64,000 nt of DNA from Anagrus nilaparvatae. Its lineage: Eukaryota > Arthropoda > Insecta > Hymenoptera > Mymaridae. Positions 35,862 through 48,292 of this stretch are shown in pieces. The position numbers and the translations under genes were made by a program. A model generated the notes under the pieces. It did not search any database. It was not told the DNA's origin and saw only the letters and a list, made by a program, of their open reading frames with translations. The stretch covers positions 372,001-436,000 of the forward strand of contig JAKSXM010000156.1 in assembly GCA_022575985.1 (NCBI GenBank). Reading direction: 5' to 3'. Position 1 is the stretch's first letter. Each line of letters begins with the position of its first letter.

Positions 35862-36112
35862 ATTTTTAGGCATGATCACCCTATGTATGTAATACATAAA
35901 TGAATTCGTGCCTTAACATTAGGTTGAAAAACGAAAAAGTCTCCAATTTATGGAGGAATTTGGTCCCCAGGTCATTTCGATGCCTCTTAATGCTTATATT
36001 GCCTTGGTGTGTGATAATAAATAATAGTTTTCAATTTATGAGGGTGTGGATCCCATCAATGTTATTAAAGAGAAAATACTCAATAATAAAAATATGTGAT
36101 CGTGCTTAAAAT
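35862..36112. mobile_element. Short TIR element (AGGCATGATCAC family), copy 1
   Basis: TTTTAGGCATGATCACCC at the left is mirrored by GTGATCGTGCTTAAAA at the right. The interior carries TTTGGTCCCCAGGTCATTTC then GATGCCTCTTA. The same interior and ends appear at 58070-58603. No transposase. Confidence 0.65.
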
Positions 36113-36639
36113 AAAAAAGCCTTATTTTTTTATAATTCTTTGCATTAAAAAGTAAAAAATACAGCTCTATTTTTTTATTACGACAACGATTGCTGGATGA
36201 CCAAGAAAATGTTGCTGGAGAAAAAGATAAGACAGTTTACGCTGTATTTCACAAGGCGAGTACAACTGGAACACTATCACAAAATACGTAGAAAATATCC
36301 TGCGAACTAACCTAACTATAGGTATAAATCAAAAATCCAAAAAAATTTTTAAATTAACTTTACAGAGTCTTAGAAGAATGATGTATATATAAAAAACTTT
36401 TTGTTGAGTATATTTTTTCAGTAGTAAAAAAACCGATTTTTTTTCCAACCTCCCTAATACATCCTTTTCATGTGACCTGTATCAGTAAAATTTTTATAAA
36501 CGTTATAGTTATTTAAAAAACCGCCCATTTTTACCAAAGGCTATTGCCAGATAAGCATAGTGATTTGGCCCCCCTCCCCAATCGCAAAAAAAGTATTTGT
36601 ATCCAAAAAATACTATAAAAACTAGCCAATCGCCATTGG

Positions 36640-37330
36640 AATTAGCTTCCTAGCCCATATTAGGCACCCTTAAACCTTAAAAAACCTTTAAAATCGTGTT
36701 TTTTGCGTTTTTTTTTGTTTCTCCGCACTGTATTGAGCTATTAATCTAAAAATTGCGTAGAAAAAAAGTGCACAGAATGCATTTTCAACCTTCATTGGTT
36801 TTAGACCATTAAGACCATTTTAAGACCCCGAAAATTTATTTTAAAATTTATTTAGTTTTTTGAGCATAAAAAAAATAGACAGCGTTTAATTTCTTCAAAT
36901 TGACCTAAAAAGGTGAAAAAAAGTATACTTTACTGATATCAGTCTTGTTCTGGAGGGGGAGCTCATCTCCATACCTTCAAAACTCAAAAAACGCGTTTTT
37001 TTGTCTCTACACGATTAAAATTCAATAGAATTGCGAAAATTCGTTTTGGAGCCTCCCTTTATCTTTTTAAGCGTTTATTTTTACGTTTTAAGTAAAATAT
37101 ATTTTATTAATTATTGATTTTAGACCCTTCTGACTACCTTAAGAGCCCAAAAATTGATTTTACATTTTCGAAAAATTATTTTTTTCAAATTGAAAAATTA
37201 TACCTGCCTTTAATTCTTTCAAATTGGACTAAAAAGGCAAAAAAAATTATTTTTTAATGATATCAGTCTTGTCCTGGAGCTCATCCCCACCCCTTCAAAA
37301 CTCAAAAAACGCGTTTTTTTGCCTCTAAAC
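36640..37330 (+). repeat. Degenerate tandem repeat, ~315-bp period
   Basis: CTTCAAAACTCAAAAAACGC followed by GTTTTTTTG and CTCTA recurs at about 36976 and 37289. A weaker version (AAAATCGTGTTTTTTGCG) sits near 36689. CCTTTAATTCTTTCAAATTG with AAAAAGGC/AAAAAGGTG also repeats. It merges on its right side with the block at 37350-38055. Confidence 0.7.
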
Positions 37331-37349
37331 GATTAACCCATTAAATCCT

Positions 37350-38055
37350 AAGAAGAAACTGTATTTGACAGAGCTGTAAAACCTATTCCATTTAGGGCAT
37401 TTGACTCAAATTAGTAAAATAAAACAAAAAAAAAATTTTAAATGGTGGACATTTAAAAATGGCGGACCAATATGGTGGTAAAAAAAAATTTAATTTTGAT
37501 ATTTCTGATAAAAATTTGTGTGAATGGTATTTTTTGGGTGCTAATTACGAATATATAGTTATTTTTAAAAAATTTTAAATGGCAGAGCCAATATGGCCGT
37601 TGAAAAACTCGAAATTTCGAGATTTCTGACGATTTTGAGCCTGAGCAGAAACTGTAAGTTATATAACCATAAAACCGGTTTCATTTAGGGCGTTTAAACA
37701 TGTTATGTGAAAAAATAAAATTTTTTTGAAAAAAATTTAAAATGGGGGATCAATATGGTGGACACGAAAAACTAAATTTCGTTATTTGTTGGTCAAAATT
37801 TGTGTACAGGGTATTTTTGGGATGCTCATTACGAATATCTATGTATTTTTCAAAAACTCAAATAGCGATCTGCAATTTTGAATTTAAATAAAAAAATTTT
37901 CGTTTTTTCATATAACATGTTTAAATGCCCTAAATAAAACCGGTTTTACGGTTATACTATTTACAGTTTCTTCTCAGGCTCAAAATCGTCAAAAATCTCC
38001 AAATTTCGCATTTTTCAGTAGCCACATTAGATCCGCCATTTTGAGTTTTTATACC
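37350..38055. repeat. Composite tandem plus inverted repeat with ACGAAT box
   Basis: Two tandem units start at about 37351 and 37637 (AGAAACTGTA..., CATTTAGGGC, ATGGTGGAC, TGCTNATTACGAATAT). The second unit is also the left arm of a palindrome: GACGATTTTGAGCCTGAGCA and AAAACCGGTTTCATTTAGGG reappear inverted at about 37920-38000. The arms are about 37570-37740 and 37880-38055. Confidence 0.75.
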
Positions 38056-38129
38056 TGAGGACTAGGTATAATACAAATGTTACTCAACATTACAATACAG
38101 TTTTCTAATTTTCTAATTTGTAATTATCA

Positions 38130-38310
38130 CCTTACTAGCTGTTAAGATTCTAAACCCAAACTATTTTGATTCCCTAAACCTGAATTATTATAAGTCCCTT
38201 AATCGATATTTTTCCCAGTTCCTAAATCGATATTATTTTAAGTCCATAAGCCTGTATTATCTTAAGTCCTTAAGCTCAGATTTTTCAAAGTCTCTTAATT
38301 ATTCTAAGTT
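38130..38310 (+). repeat. Diverged ~30-bp tandem repeat (TTTTAAGTCC motif)
   Basis: TTATTATAAGTCCCTTAATC, ATTATTTTAAGTCCATAAGC and TTATCTTAAGTCCTTAAGC repeat with varying spacing. The same unit appears in Gasp intron 3 (12960-13035), so it is a dispersed family. Confidence 0.6.
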
Positions 38311-38313
38311 TCA

Positions 38314-38455
38314 TTTGACCCCCCCCCCCCCTCTTAAATAGGACATATTTGACCACCCCCTTTAAATAGGACATATTTGACTACCCTCCTTAAATAGGAT
38401 ATACTTGACCCCCTCCCCTTAAATAGGACATATTTGACCCCCCCCCTTAATTTTC
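38314..38455 (+). repeat. Minisatellite, ~28-bp unit, five copies
   Basis: The unit TTTGACCCCCCCCTTAAATA then GGACATA is repeated five times with C-runs of variable length (up to 14 C). The C-run lengths suggest slippage, and assembly errors are possible here. Confidence 0.85.
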
Positions 38456-38799
38456 AAAATCTGAAGTACCCCCTCCCTATAAACATGTTCCAGGTTTGAA
38501 GTTGGTGCTATTTTGCAATGAAGGAGTCACATAATATTCTAGCTGTTAATATTAACCCATTAATGTCAATATTGACGGATATTTTTTTTAATTATTATAG
38601 CTGCATAATTTTGAGGGAAAAATAGAAAAAATTTATACTAGAACACCTGATATTATGTGGATTTTTAAAAAAATTTGCCCTTGTATATGCGTATCGTCAA
38701 AAAAAAATTTTGTGATGCGTTTTAACCTAGAATAGCGGCTAATTTTATAATTATCATAGATAAAGCAGAAGTAGAGCCTCATTTCTTAGAATAATTTTA

Positions 38800-39220
38800 T
38801 GATGGAATTTCCCAACGGCTATTTATGCTTTTTGGGTCACTGAACACGAATATGATATCGGTTTTTACTGAATATGATCCAGTTTCCTACAATAGGCAAC
38901 TGCAGGTAAATTTTGTTGGTTTTTTTATATTCGCAAGGGTTACTTATGTTTTTTGGGTCTTAGAATATGAATATGATATCGGTTTTTACTGAATATGGTA
39001 CAATTGCCCACAATAGGAAACTTTAGGTTAATTTTCAGGGATTTTTCTATGTTCGCTAGTGTTATGTATTTTGGGTCACTGAACTAAAATATGATGTTGT
39101 TTTTTATTACAAATGATTTAGGTGCCCACTATAGGCAATATAGGGCTATTTTTTGAGATTTTTTACTGTTATGTATGTTTTTTGTCTTATAAAGGTGGGA
39201 TTTTCCCATAATAGGCTTAT
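38800..39220 (+). repeat. Tandem repeat, ~118-bp period, about 3.5 copies, ACGAAT-box type
   Basis: TTTTTGGGTCACTGAACACG followed by AATATGATATCGG recurs near 38829, 38950 and 39067, with a decayed fourth unit near 39178. Each unit also carries CCCACAATAGG-like and TATTCGC..GTTA strings. The core box matches the one in the 49-51 kb palindrome. Confidence 0.75.
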
Positions 39221-39649
39221 GGTTGCTATAGTTAATTTTGGATACTTCTAAACACCAATATCTGAGAAATCAGGAAAGCTGAATGTAGGAAGGAGTAGGG
39301 GTAATCTGTTTTTACCAAATTTGGTCTAATGGCGAGCAATAAGTAACTTCAGATTTTAGATGACCACTTTTAATTTTTTTTATCAATTAACAAAATAAAA
39401 TTAATTAAAAACATTTCTTTATGTTTTTATTCAAATATTATTATAAATTATTCAAATATTATTCAAATATTATTTTATGAATCTAAAAGGGATTATCATA
39501 CAAGAGATCATACTATTTTGAATAAAAGAACTTATTAAAAAAATATTCTGCAATATTTATGCACACTGAGCTTTGGGGTAATTCAATATTTGTTTCGCGA
39601 TAAGAACAAGATGATGCTTATGGTATAACATACATGGATCGACCACTAA

Positions 39650-40205
39650 AGTATGGTCAGAACCAGTTTAATGATGACCTCGAAAAACCAATTAACTGAA
39701 GTTTTTGGAGGAGCTTAGATGGTGAAACATTATCGAATACCTTCGAAAAGTCAAAATGCAATCACAAGGTGGTTGCTTCCTTTCCTTACCCACGCGTTTG
39801 TCATCAGCTAGTTTAAATATAGCTGATTGGGTACTATGATGTTTGAGAAAATATGTCTGATAAATTTTTAAAACTTTTTTTTTGATCAAGAAGTTAACCA
39901 CCTGGTCACGAGCCAGCTTTTCCAAAACCTTCGACAAGAAAAATAAAAGAGATACAGGACGAAAATCAAAAAGACATGATGGTATGTGGACTTTATTAAT
40001 TGCCAGAATTCTAGACTTTTTCCATACCAATGAAAAAATGCCCCTGTGGAGTGAGGCATTAAATAGTTTGATTAGATGCAAGGCTATTGTTGGTAGTGCT
40101 TTGGTCGAGAGTGAAGCATTTAATAGTTTAGTGAGATGCAAGGTTGGTAGTGCTTTTGTAATAACATTTTGAGGAATTTTATCACCACCTTTTGCTTGCG
40201 AATGA
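39650..40205 (-). pseudogene. Jockey/CR1-like non-LTR reverse transcriptase, N-terminal fragment
   Basis: The minus frame reads GGDKIPQNVITKALP, HRGIFSLVWKKSRILAINKV, FRPVSLL.FLSKVLEKLARD and HSTQSAIFKLADD: the start of a non-LTR reverse transcriptase (motifs 0-2). A frameshift near 39790 leads to FDFSKVFDNVSPSKLLQKL and IGFSRSSLNWF. The catalytic palm is missing. A segment of about 60 nt is tandemly duplicated (KALPT..L..LTKLLNASL, then again KALPTIALHLIKLFNASL). It is a truncated, frameshifted relic of the same family as 54100-55190. The plus-strand open frame 39882-40172 is its antisense. Confidence 0.82.
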
Positions 40206-40249
40206 AAACAGCCAAGACAGTTTATATAGGTATAAAATTATTTTATGCA

Positions 40250-41850
40250 ATTGCTTAATACTTTCTCTTAAATACTAATTATTTTTCATTCCAAAATTTG
40301 TGCGTAAAAAAAATATAAGGTTATTTTAAGTATATTATATCATAATCTATCAATATAAAATTAAATTTTATTTCATAACCTTGAATAAATTATTTTATTA
40401 AATTCTTTTTCTTTAAGTTAGAATATCACGTTTTTCTTAATTGATTAAATTACAATAATATGATAAGGTTTTTTTTTAAATATATAATTTTAATAACGTT
40501 TTATTAACAGTAAATTTAGCACCCCTATTACGTATAGTTTACTGATAATATTTTTAAATAATATATCTATTTTTAGCTTAATTGATTCATTTCCCCATAA
40601 AAATCTTTAAAAAACCAAAAAGCATAACCTAAATATCCTATCGTGGGTAAAAAGACCATTTTCTGTAAAAATATTATAATATTCATGTTCATCGACTCAA
40701 AAAACATAAAAATTTAATTGACCTGTAAAGCATAAAGAGAGCTTACGAAATAGGAGTCCGCAGTATGTCTACAGTGTAATGTATTAATTGTATGATATAA
40801 GAGTTCATTCGAAAAAAAAACTGTTAATTTAAAAAATTTTATACCTAATTTCAATGTTAAATTATTTAACATAAAAATTAAATTATATAGGTATATAAAA
40901 AAAATTACTAATTAAAGTTCATAATTTTTAATATAATTTATTTTTTTTAATAATAAAAACCTGTTTAAATATATTTAAAAATAACTTTTATTAAATACAA
41001 ATATAATTTTTATGTAGGTCAAATTAAAAAAAAATTAATAATTTTAAATTTAAAATGAAAAAAAGACTTAATTTTTATATGACAAAAATATTTTGTTTAA
41101 ATCCTAGATAAAGATTTTTGGTGAAAGTTTTGATGTTACTTAGCCAAATTAAAATAAATTAAATTTGACTTTTAAATTTTAAAGATAAATAATATAATTT
41201 TTTTTTTCATCTTCAAAATTTTAAAATATACAAATCATATAAATATGTGTACGAATTATATTTTAATTATATTATTGTAAAATAATCTTTAAAAAAAAAT
41301 TTTAAGATATTAAATTTCACGTTAATTTCACTTTCCAAAATATTATGTTCCCCTATACAAAAAAAAAGATATTTAAAGATCCTACTTTCGCTTTTCTTAG
41401 TAAATATTAATTATGATTTTATTTTGAAAAATTACTTTTTATTCAATCGATTACATTGTGATTTTATTTAATAGTGAATCATTCGATATTAAAATTAATC
41501 AAAAACAAAATTTTAATCGATAATTACAGATTTTATGTGAATTTATTTTTAGGGTGATTATGATCTTTATAATGATTACATAAAAAAATTTAAATTGAAA
41601 GTGTGTTTTAAAATATTTCTTGGAAAAAAAAGTAGTAAAATAAAATCATTTTGTTTTTTAACTGACTTACAAGGACTTAATGTGTTTCAAAAGGTTACTA
41701 CAAGGCATAAGCATCAGATTTTATAATTTTAAAATTGACGTATAGATTTACCCAGACATTGCAAATTTGAATATAAATTAATAAATTATCAATTAATAAT
41801 ACTTAAAATTTAACCAAAGCTCTTCTGTTTTATCTATTGTTTTGCTACGA
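40250..41850. other. AT-rich stretch, no gene recognised
   Basis: Low-complexity A/T-rich sequence. No coding signal or clear repeat is seen. Confidence 0.5.
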
Positions 41851-41865
41851 GTTACCTTTAAGCCC

Positions 41866-42320
41866 CCGTAACCCGCAATTTTTCATCACTAATTCTTTCA
41901 CCATTCTGTTTAGTTATTAAACCAAAAATTTTTGGCCCAAAATGACTAATTTTTAAATTTATGCCAAATTTATAATTTCTGACAAAAATGAGTTTTATAG
42001 GCCTAAAAAAAATATCCACAAGTTTCAAGTTTCCAAAAATTTTTTACTTGAATTATTTATTAACCAGATATAATAATTTAAGTCATTTAGAGTATTTTTA
42101 AAAAAATTAATTTTTTGTATGTTTGTTTTTGTGAGGCCATATCTTGGAAATGACAAAAGAAAAATTGACTAGTACAGAATTTTTAGAAATTTGAAGTTTG
42201 TATACGATTTTTGAGATGTATAAAACCCGTTCCCACAAAAAAATTTAATTTTGGAAAAAATTTTAAAATTGGTCGTTTTGAACAAATAATTGGCATTAGG
42301 TTTAATGACTACAATGATGA
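41866..42320. repeat. Dispersed inverted repeat family (CCGTAA-CCGCAATTTTT), copy 1
   Basis: CCCGTAACCCGCAATTTTTC then GGCCCAAAATGACTAATTTT and ACAAAAATGAGTTTTATAGG form a left arm. TTTTAAAATTGGTCGTTTTG near 42260 is part of a weak right arm. Matching copies lie at 52845-53190 and, truncated by the window edge, at 63735-64000. Confidence 0.55.
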
Positions 42321-42399
42321 CAGGATTAGTGTTTATAAATAATGGTACACGGAGCTTAAAAAATCTATACGAAAGAAAAAATGAAAACAACCAGAAGTA

Positions 42400-44600
42400 T
42401 AAAGTATTTTGGCAGCGTTGTTTGGAAGACAGCTCTATCTTTTAACATTAAACTAGTGTTTCTTGTCCCAAAAGACTCATTGGCATGAACGTAGTGTTTC
42501 TGCACTACAAGAAATTGATCTAAAATGATAACTCAAGCATTCCAAAAATTTAAGAAAGTTAAAATTATGTACACACCAGTTTTAATATTTTCAAATTTGG
42601 CAAACCTACGAAAGTAACATTTAGCCATATTTCGAATAAACGTTTGTTAAAAACCTCAACAACTAAAGTTAATGTTGAAAATCAAAATAGTGACGAATAA
42701 TGTAAGAAGCTTTTTATAATTACGTGTAAAAAATAGATTCATGAAAATATTAAAATAAATATTTAAAATACTATTTACTAGCATTTTTCAATCATATATT
42801 TATTATGAATAATTTTCAATACAAATTTGATAATAAGGACACAATTTTTTTTCTTCTATTAATAAAACTTTTTTGTTTTTAATTAAAAACTATAGAAATA
42901 CTTCAAAATTATAATTTAAGTTTGGTAATAGATATGCAAAGAAAAAAAAAAAGTTAATAAAACGAGGATACATTTTTTTTCAATTTTATTATATTCGTTT
43001 CGTTGCTTTGTTTCTCACATAAAGACTAAACTTTTGTGGATGTATATCACGTTATTTGATATTCTGATTAGAATTTTGATCCGTTATCCGGAAGGTATAA
43101 ATAAAACACATTTTAGCAAATAATTTTATGCATAATACTTATTTAATATTGTTATTCAGTTGTTTCACATAAATATGTATTAAACGACTTTTATAAATGC
43201 AGTTACGTTTAGTTGACCTAGAAACCTACAGTTCAATAACTTATTAAATTATATTATTTAGTTATTTTTGTATCTTTTTAAATCTTTTTTGTAAAGTAAT
43301 AATAAAAATTTTTGATCATACATTTATGCTTTAAGCCCTAGAGAAATTCACCTGCTGAAATATAAAAAAGCTTTAAATTATATCAAATCCAAGAACAAAC
43401 GGAGTTTCATGGACAATTTTTAATCTTAACACGTAAGTCGTAAAAAAATGTAATATTTGAAACTATAATCAGCTCTGACACTATTTTATCTGTTACAAAA
43501 TTTAAAGATCGCTTTATTTCTTTCTCTACAGTTTTTATATCTAATATACTTTTAACCACGTGATTCAGTGTATAAAAAAATATAATTGATACACGTAATT
43601 ATTTAAATTCACGTCTCGTGAATTCAATAAAAGATGCAATTGAAACAGTTATTCGTTCAGATCCTATCTGACCAGACAGTGACCCGAAGTCTTCAATTTC
43701 AATGTAATGGTAAAATGGTATACTCAAATCCTATACAATCAAATATATTGTGATATGAATCATCTATCAAGACAAAAAGCTGTGGATGAATATTGCCCAA
43801 AAATATGAATTTTAAAAGTTGTAAATATTTTAAATGAATTAAATAAAAAATTGTTTGAATTAAAAGTTTTTTTTTTATTTTTCATGAATTCTAGAACTTA
43901 ACCTTTATCTGCGGTTTCATTTTCTACAGTACTTTTTCGAAATGAACTAATCGCGTACACTAGGGTTTTCCTGCATAAACTTATATGTACTTTATCTGCA
44001 TCAATTATTTTTTATTGTATCCACGTCAACTGAGTATACTCAAGTCTAAGTTGAACTAAAGGGTCGTTAAAAATGGACAAAAATATTTCTTCCAAATTTC
44101 GCTGGTACAAAAATTTTAGCTTTTTAGTGAACCGAAACAAAAAATTTTTTTAAACATTTTTCATCTTTTCTTTAGGTTTTGTGTCATTTGTAACCATTTA
44201 AAAGAAAAAAAAAATTTCGAGTTCCCCAACCGGAGTTCCGGTAATGGCAACCAGATTTTTTTTTCAGTGTACCTTTTTTTTCATTTTTTAATAAAAAATT
44301 ACGCAGAGCATCGGCTTTTTTATTGAAAAATTATTGTAAGCAAATGTGTTATTTTGCAGCAACCGGAATTTTTCTTCAGTATACATTACAGTTTTAAAAT
44401 ACGCTAAGTAGGTAACCATTGCATCACGCTACTGCCTCCTTAAAATATAACTTTAAGGTAAAAACTCATAATATTTTACTTATTTTCGAAAAAGGTAATA
44501 GTTAAGTTATTCATTCAAAAATGTTTCATTATTAATTTTGAATACCTTGAAATTTCACCTTTCTCTCACGTAAGTTTTTAAAAGATATACCAAAAATACC
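42400..44600. other. AT-rich stretch, no gene recognised
   Basis: No coding signal. Near 44220-44380 there are two copies of CAACCGGA..TTTTTCTTCAGTrTAC, resembling MITE ends and the sequence at 4370-4450. Otherwise nothing stands out. Confidence 0.45.
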
Positions 44601-45639
44601 AACCCTATATAAGAAATTTCATACATTGAGTTTGAAGAAGATATTTCTCGCGCATGCACAAATAAAATAAAATTTTGTTGGAAACAAATATTTTTGACCG
44701 ATTCCCGCGTTCCTTCAGTCTAACTTGGGTCCTGTTGGCATGGAATCCTTCGTATATAAAATATTATTCAGAAAAATTTAATTATATTTTTTAAGAAAAG
44801 TCGTACCTCTATTACATAATATTTTTAAAAAACAATGCGAAAAAATTTTTACTTCCAACGCACTTCCTACTTATAAAAACTACTAACTAAATATATGTAT
44901 ATATATATATACTGTAAATCATCAAACAGCAATGATGAAAATTTAAACTTTTCATTTTCTTTTTTTATAATAAAAAAACAATAGATAAATTCCCAATTTC
45001 ACATATTATTATGTAGTATTATTAAATAACTAAAGAAAAAATTATTAAAAAATTTTAATGCAAAAGATTTTTTTCTTCTGTATCCCCATATTTTATCCTC
45101 TTTAAAATATAAAAATTATTATTATTTTATGGCCATAATTTATATACTACAAATCTTAATGTTCCTTTTTTAACTATTAGTATAGCACCTGAAACTAGAT
45201 TTTTCTAATACCTCTGGATTGCGGGCAACTGGGTCGATTTTCATTTTTTAAAGCGGAAATTGTTCGTAAGGAAGTCTAGTTCAAACGCAAAAAATGCTAG
45301 TGCTTGGTCTTTTAAATTTAACCCTCAAAGGGTAAAAAAGGGTCAAAAATCAGTAGCAATAAATTAAATTATTAAAATCAACTAAAAAGCAATTTAAATT
45401 AATTACTGAGGGTACTCATATTAATTTAAACTAAAAAACTTACTTCGTAACTATTAAAATACAAAAATAATCAATAAATAAGGGTCAAAAAGGGTAGTTC
45501 TATAAGATGAAAAATGTAATTTTTATAATATTCAATGAAAAATGAAATTCTGTGGTGTTTTAGAGGCTCAAATGCAAAATTTATTAATAATTATGTTTTT
45601 AATGCATATGTATATATTTACATGAACATAAAGGGCAGC

Positions 45640-45795
45640 CCTGAAGGGCAAGCATGTTAATTACGTTGTATTCAATTGGAATTAAAAATTTTCAGGTTTT
45701 TAAGGATACGGATTAAGTAATTTCAATAAATATTATGTTTTTTAGTAATATGTTCCTAAAAACTTACGCTTAAAGGGCAGCCCTAAAGGGCAAGT
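45640..45795 (+). repeat. Direct repeat AAAGGGCAGCCCTrAAGGGC
   Basis: AAAGGGCAGCCCTGAAGGGC at about 45629 recurs as AAAGGGCAGCCCTAAAGGGC at about 45773. It abuts the foldback relative that begins at 45794. Confidence 0.7.
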
Positions 45796-46280
45796 CACGT
45801 GACTTGGCGGGAAATTTGAAATTTGTAAAAAATGAGGTTTTGAAACCTGCTATTTTTTTTATCTAGAGCTCCCAAAAAGCAGTGTCCTATCGAAATTTTT
45901 TTTTCGCCAAAAAATATAAAGTTTAAGGAAAATTTTAAGCCTGGTTACAAGATTTTTCACTAATAGGCATTTCAGAAATCGACTTTTGAAAAAAAACAGC
46001 CTATCTTAGCGATTCCTCGCGCATGCGCTACTCAAAAAAAATTGTTAACCCTGGAATCGGATAGCCAGGGAAATTTCCTATCCAGGAAAAAATTTTTCAT
46101 GCTAATTTTATGACTCATTTTTCTTACATTTCTTACGACAGTCAAAAACACTAAAATGGCTGCCAAAAATCGAGATTTCGCTCTGGGAGGCTAAAAATTT
46201 GGCTGGTGACTTATTTTTGGTAGTACTTTCAGAAAAAAACACTTTGGGGCAGTTTTGAAGACCCGACCATACAAATCGCC
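45794..46280 (+). repeat. One-armed relative of the 5681-7080 foldback element
   Basis: In the same order as the right arm and inner spacer of that element it shows TCACGTGACTTGGCGGGAAA, a CGCGCATGCGC string, GGATAGCCAGGGAAATTTCC, TGGGAGGCTAAAAATT, GGTAGTACTTT and TTTTGAAGACCCGACC. The other arm is absent. Divergence is clearly higher than between the two arms at 5681-7080. Confidence 0.75.
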
Positions 46281-46289
46281 CTCACTTCA

Positions 46290-47700
46290 TTTAAATCTAC
46301 CCTTATATATATATATTTTTTTTTTTTTTTTTTTTTATAAGAGCCCCCCCCCTGGTTCAGCAATTATTGAATGCACAAAATATTGATTGAAAAAAAAATT
46401 GGTTTCAATAATTTTTTGGAAAACAATAGGAGTAATTCACCTTTGTCGCCTAGATAAATGACGTACGATGATAAGATAAACATGATTGTCTGCTGTTTTC
46501 TTAAATAACTTTTTTTTAAATAAAGATATGAAAATGAAAAAAAAGGCATTTTAAAGAGATTTTAATTGAGAATATATTAATTATGAGAACTTTTATCTTT
46601 TGTGCAAAAAAAATAGTGAAATTTTAAATTAAATGAGAAAATTCGCAGAGTTGAAAATTCTTGAAATGATCAAATATCGTTCTGAAAGTGTCGTGGAGAA
46701 AAAAAAAAGATCGGAGATATTAGGGAAATTGCCCTACAAAAGGTTGCTACTAAGTTATTTTCTGCAAGCACTATATTTTTCCGATAATTTTCCAAAAAAT
46801 GAAAATTTATTTGAATTTTTACTGAAAATAGCATGTTTTTGAAGATTTATTGTACTATAAACCAAAAAGTACGCCATGTATTAAGGCCAAAATTTCTGGA
46901 AATGTAAAAAAATATGCAATTAAATATTCCCTATTTGGATTTTTGGATCCGAATTTTCCTTCTCCCCCCCATGGTGACCTTTTTAAAAATTAAAATTTTT
47001 TTTAAATTTTATTATTGTCGTAACTTTATTATTATTAATGCTATAAGCCTCTAATTAGTCTCAGATGAAAGATAATTTTTAGCTTTGTAAAAGAGCAAAA
47101 AATAAATTTTTTTGTAAAACGTACCTGTTTGGAGATAATTGAGGAAACAGATGGCAAATTGTCATACTGTCAATTACAGCGCCATCTTTTACGCGCTGTG
47201 TTTACATTGGCAGTGGTCAATGACAAATAAATAAATTAGAAAATGATTCCCGTTTTATTTACTTTTGGATTGAGCCATTATACATCTTAACAAGTGCAAT
47301 ACTTTTTGAGCTATTAAAGAAAAACTGACCCAAAACACGTATTTTTAGGGGTAAAAATTGCAGTTTTTCACTCGTCATATCTCCTAGGGAAATCATTTTC
47401 CAAAAAAGTTGTAAGGAAGTTTTTTTCTTGAAAACGGATCATAAACATGATCCAATGTTTTTTTTTTAATTTTCTTTATCGCCCCATTATGGGGGGCGGG
47501 GGGGGAGTATTTTTACCGAGCAAATTCTGGATTTTTTTGCATACAAACTAGACACCTAAATGAACATATTCAGCTAAAAAAAAGTGCAGAAATCAATAGT
47601 TACCAAAAATCCGAGGGGTATGCCTTAAATCCCATACTATATGAAAAGGTTCAATTTACAATTAACCATTTTAAAACTATTATAAATTTTAAATTAATTC
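46290..47700. other. Non-coding stretch with homopolymer runs
   Basis: T-run at 46316-46336, C-runs near 46347 and 46965, and a G-run near 47492-47508. At 47150-47200 a small inverted string (AGCGCCATCTTTTACGCGCT) stands out by composition. The open frame 46633-46842 is Lys-rich and unrecognised; I would not call it a gene. Confidence 0.4.
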
Positions 47701-47730
47701 TTATTAATATACTTAACCCATTACCGCCCA

Positions 47731-48292
47731 GGCAGCCAAAACGTGCCACTTTCACGTAAGTCTTTGCTATTCGTAAAATATTATGTTTTTTTCCTGCTAA
47801 TTAGTACCCGAGGGTTTTCGAGGTTGCTAATTTCAAATATGACCTCAAAAAAATACTAAAATTTTATTTTGGGGAGGAAAATTGGGGTGAAAAGGAGTGA
47901 AAAATCAATTTTTATAAAAGACTTTATTTTTACTTGAAAAACTATATCGGGGGGTTATCGAGGTTGCTAATTTCAGCAATTATGAAAAGTAATTTTTCGA
48001 CGTTTGTCACCCCAATATTCCACCCCTAAATGAATTTTATCATTTTTCGGAGTTTATATTTGAAATCAGCAACCTCGACAACCACCCGATATAGTTTTTC
48101 AATTAAAAATAAAGCTTTTTATAAAAATCGTTTTTTCACCCCTTTCAACCCTTAGATGAAGCTTTATGATTTTTTTAAGTTCATATTTGAAATTAGCAGC
48201 CTCGAAAACCCCCGGGTACTAATTAGCAGGAAAAAAAACATAATATTTTACGAATAGTAAAGACTTACGTCAAAGTGGCACGTTTTGGCCGC
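47731..48292. mobile_element. Palindromic element, 562 bp
   Basis: CAAAACGTGCCACTTTCACG then TAAGTCTTTGCTATTCGTAA at the left is mirrored at the right (TTACGAATAGTAAAGACTTA, CGTCAAAGTGGCACGTTTTG). Pairing continues through AGTACCCGAGGGTTTTCGAG and GAGGTTGCTAATTTC almost to the centre near 48025. The arms also contain a diverged GGTTGCTAATTTCAAATATG box related to the ACGAAT family. Confidence 0.82.

Noticed and set aside
39882..40172. 96-codon plus-strand open frame
   Set aside because: Antisense of the other reverse transcriptase fragment.
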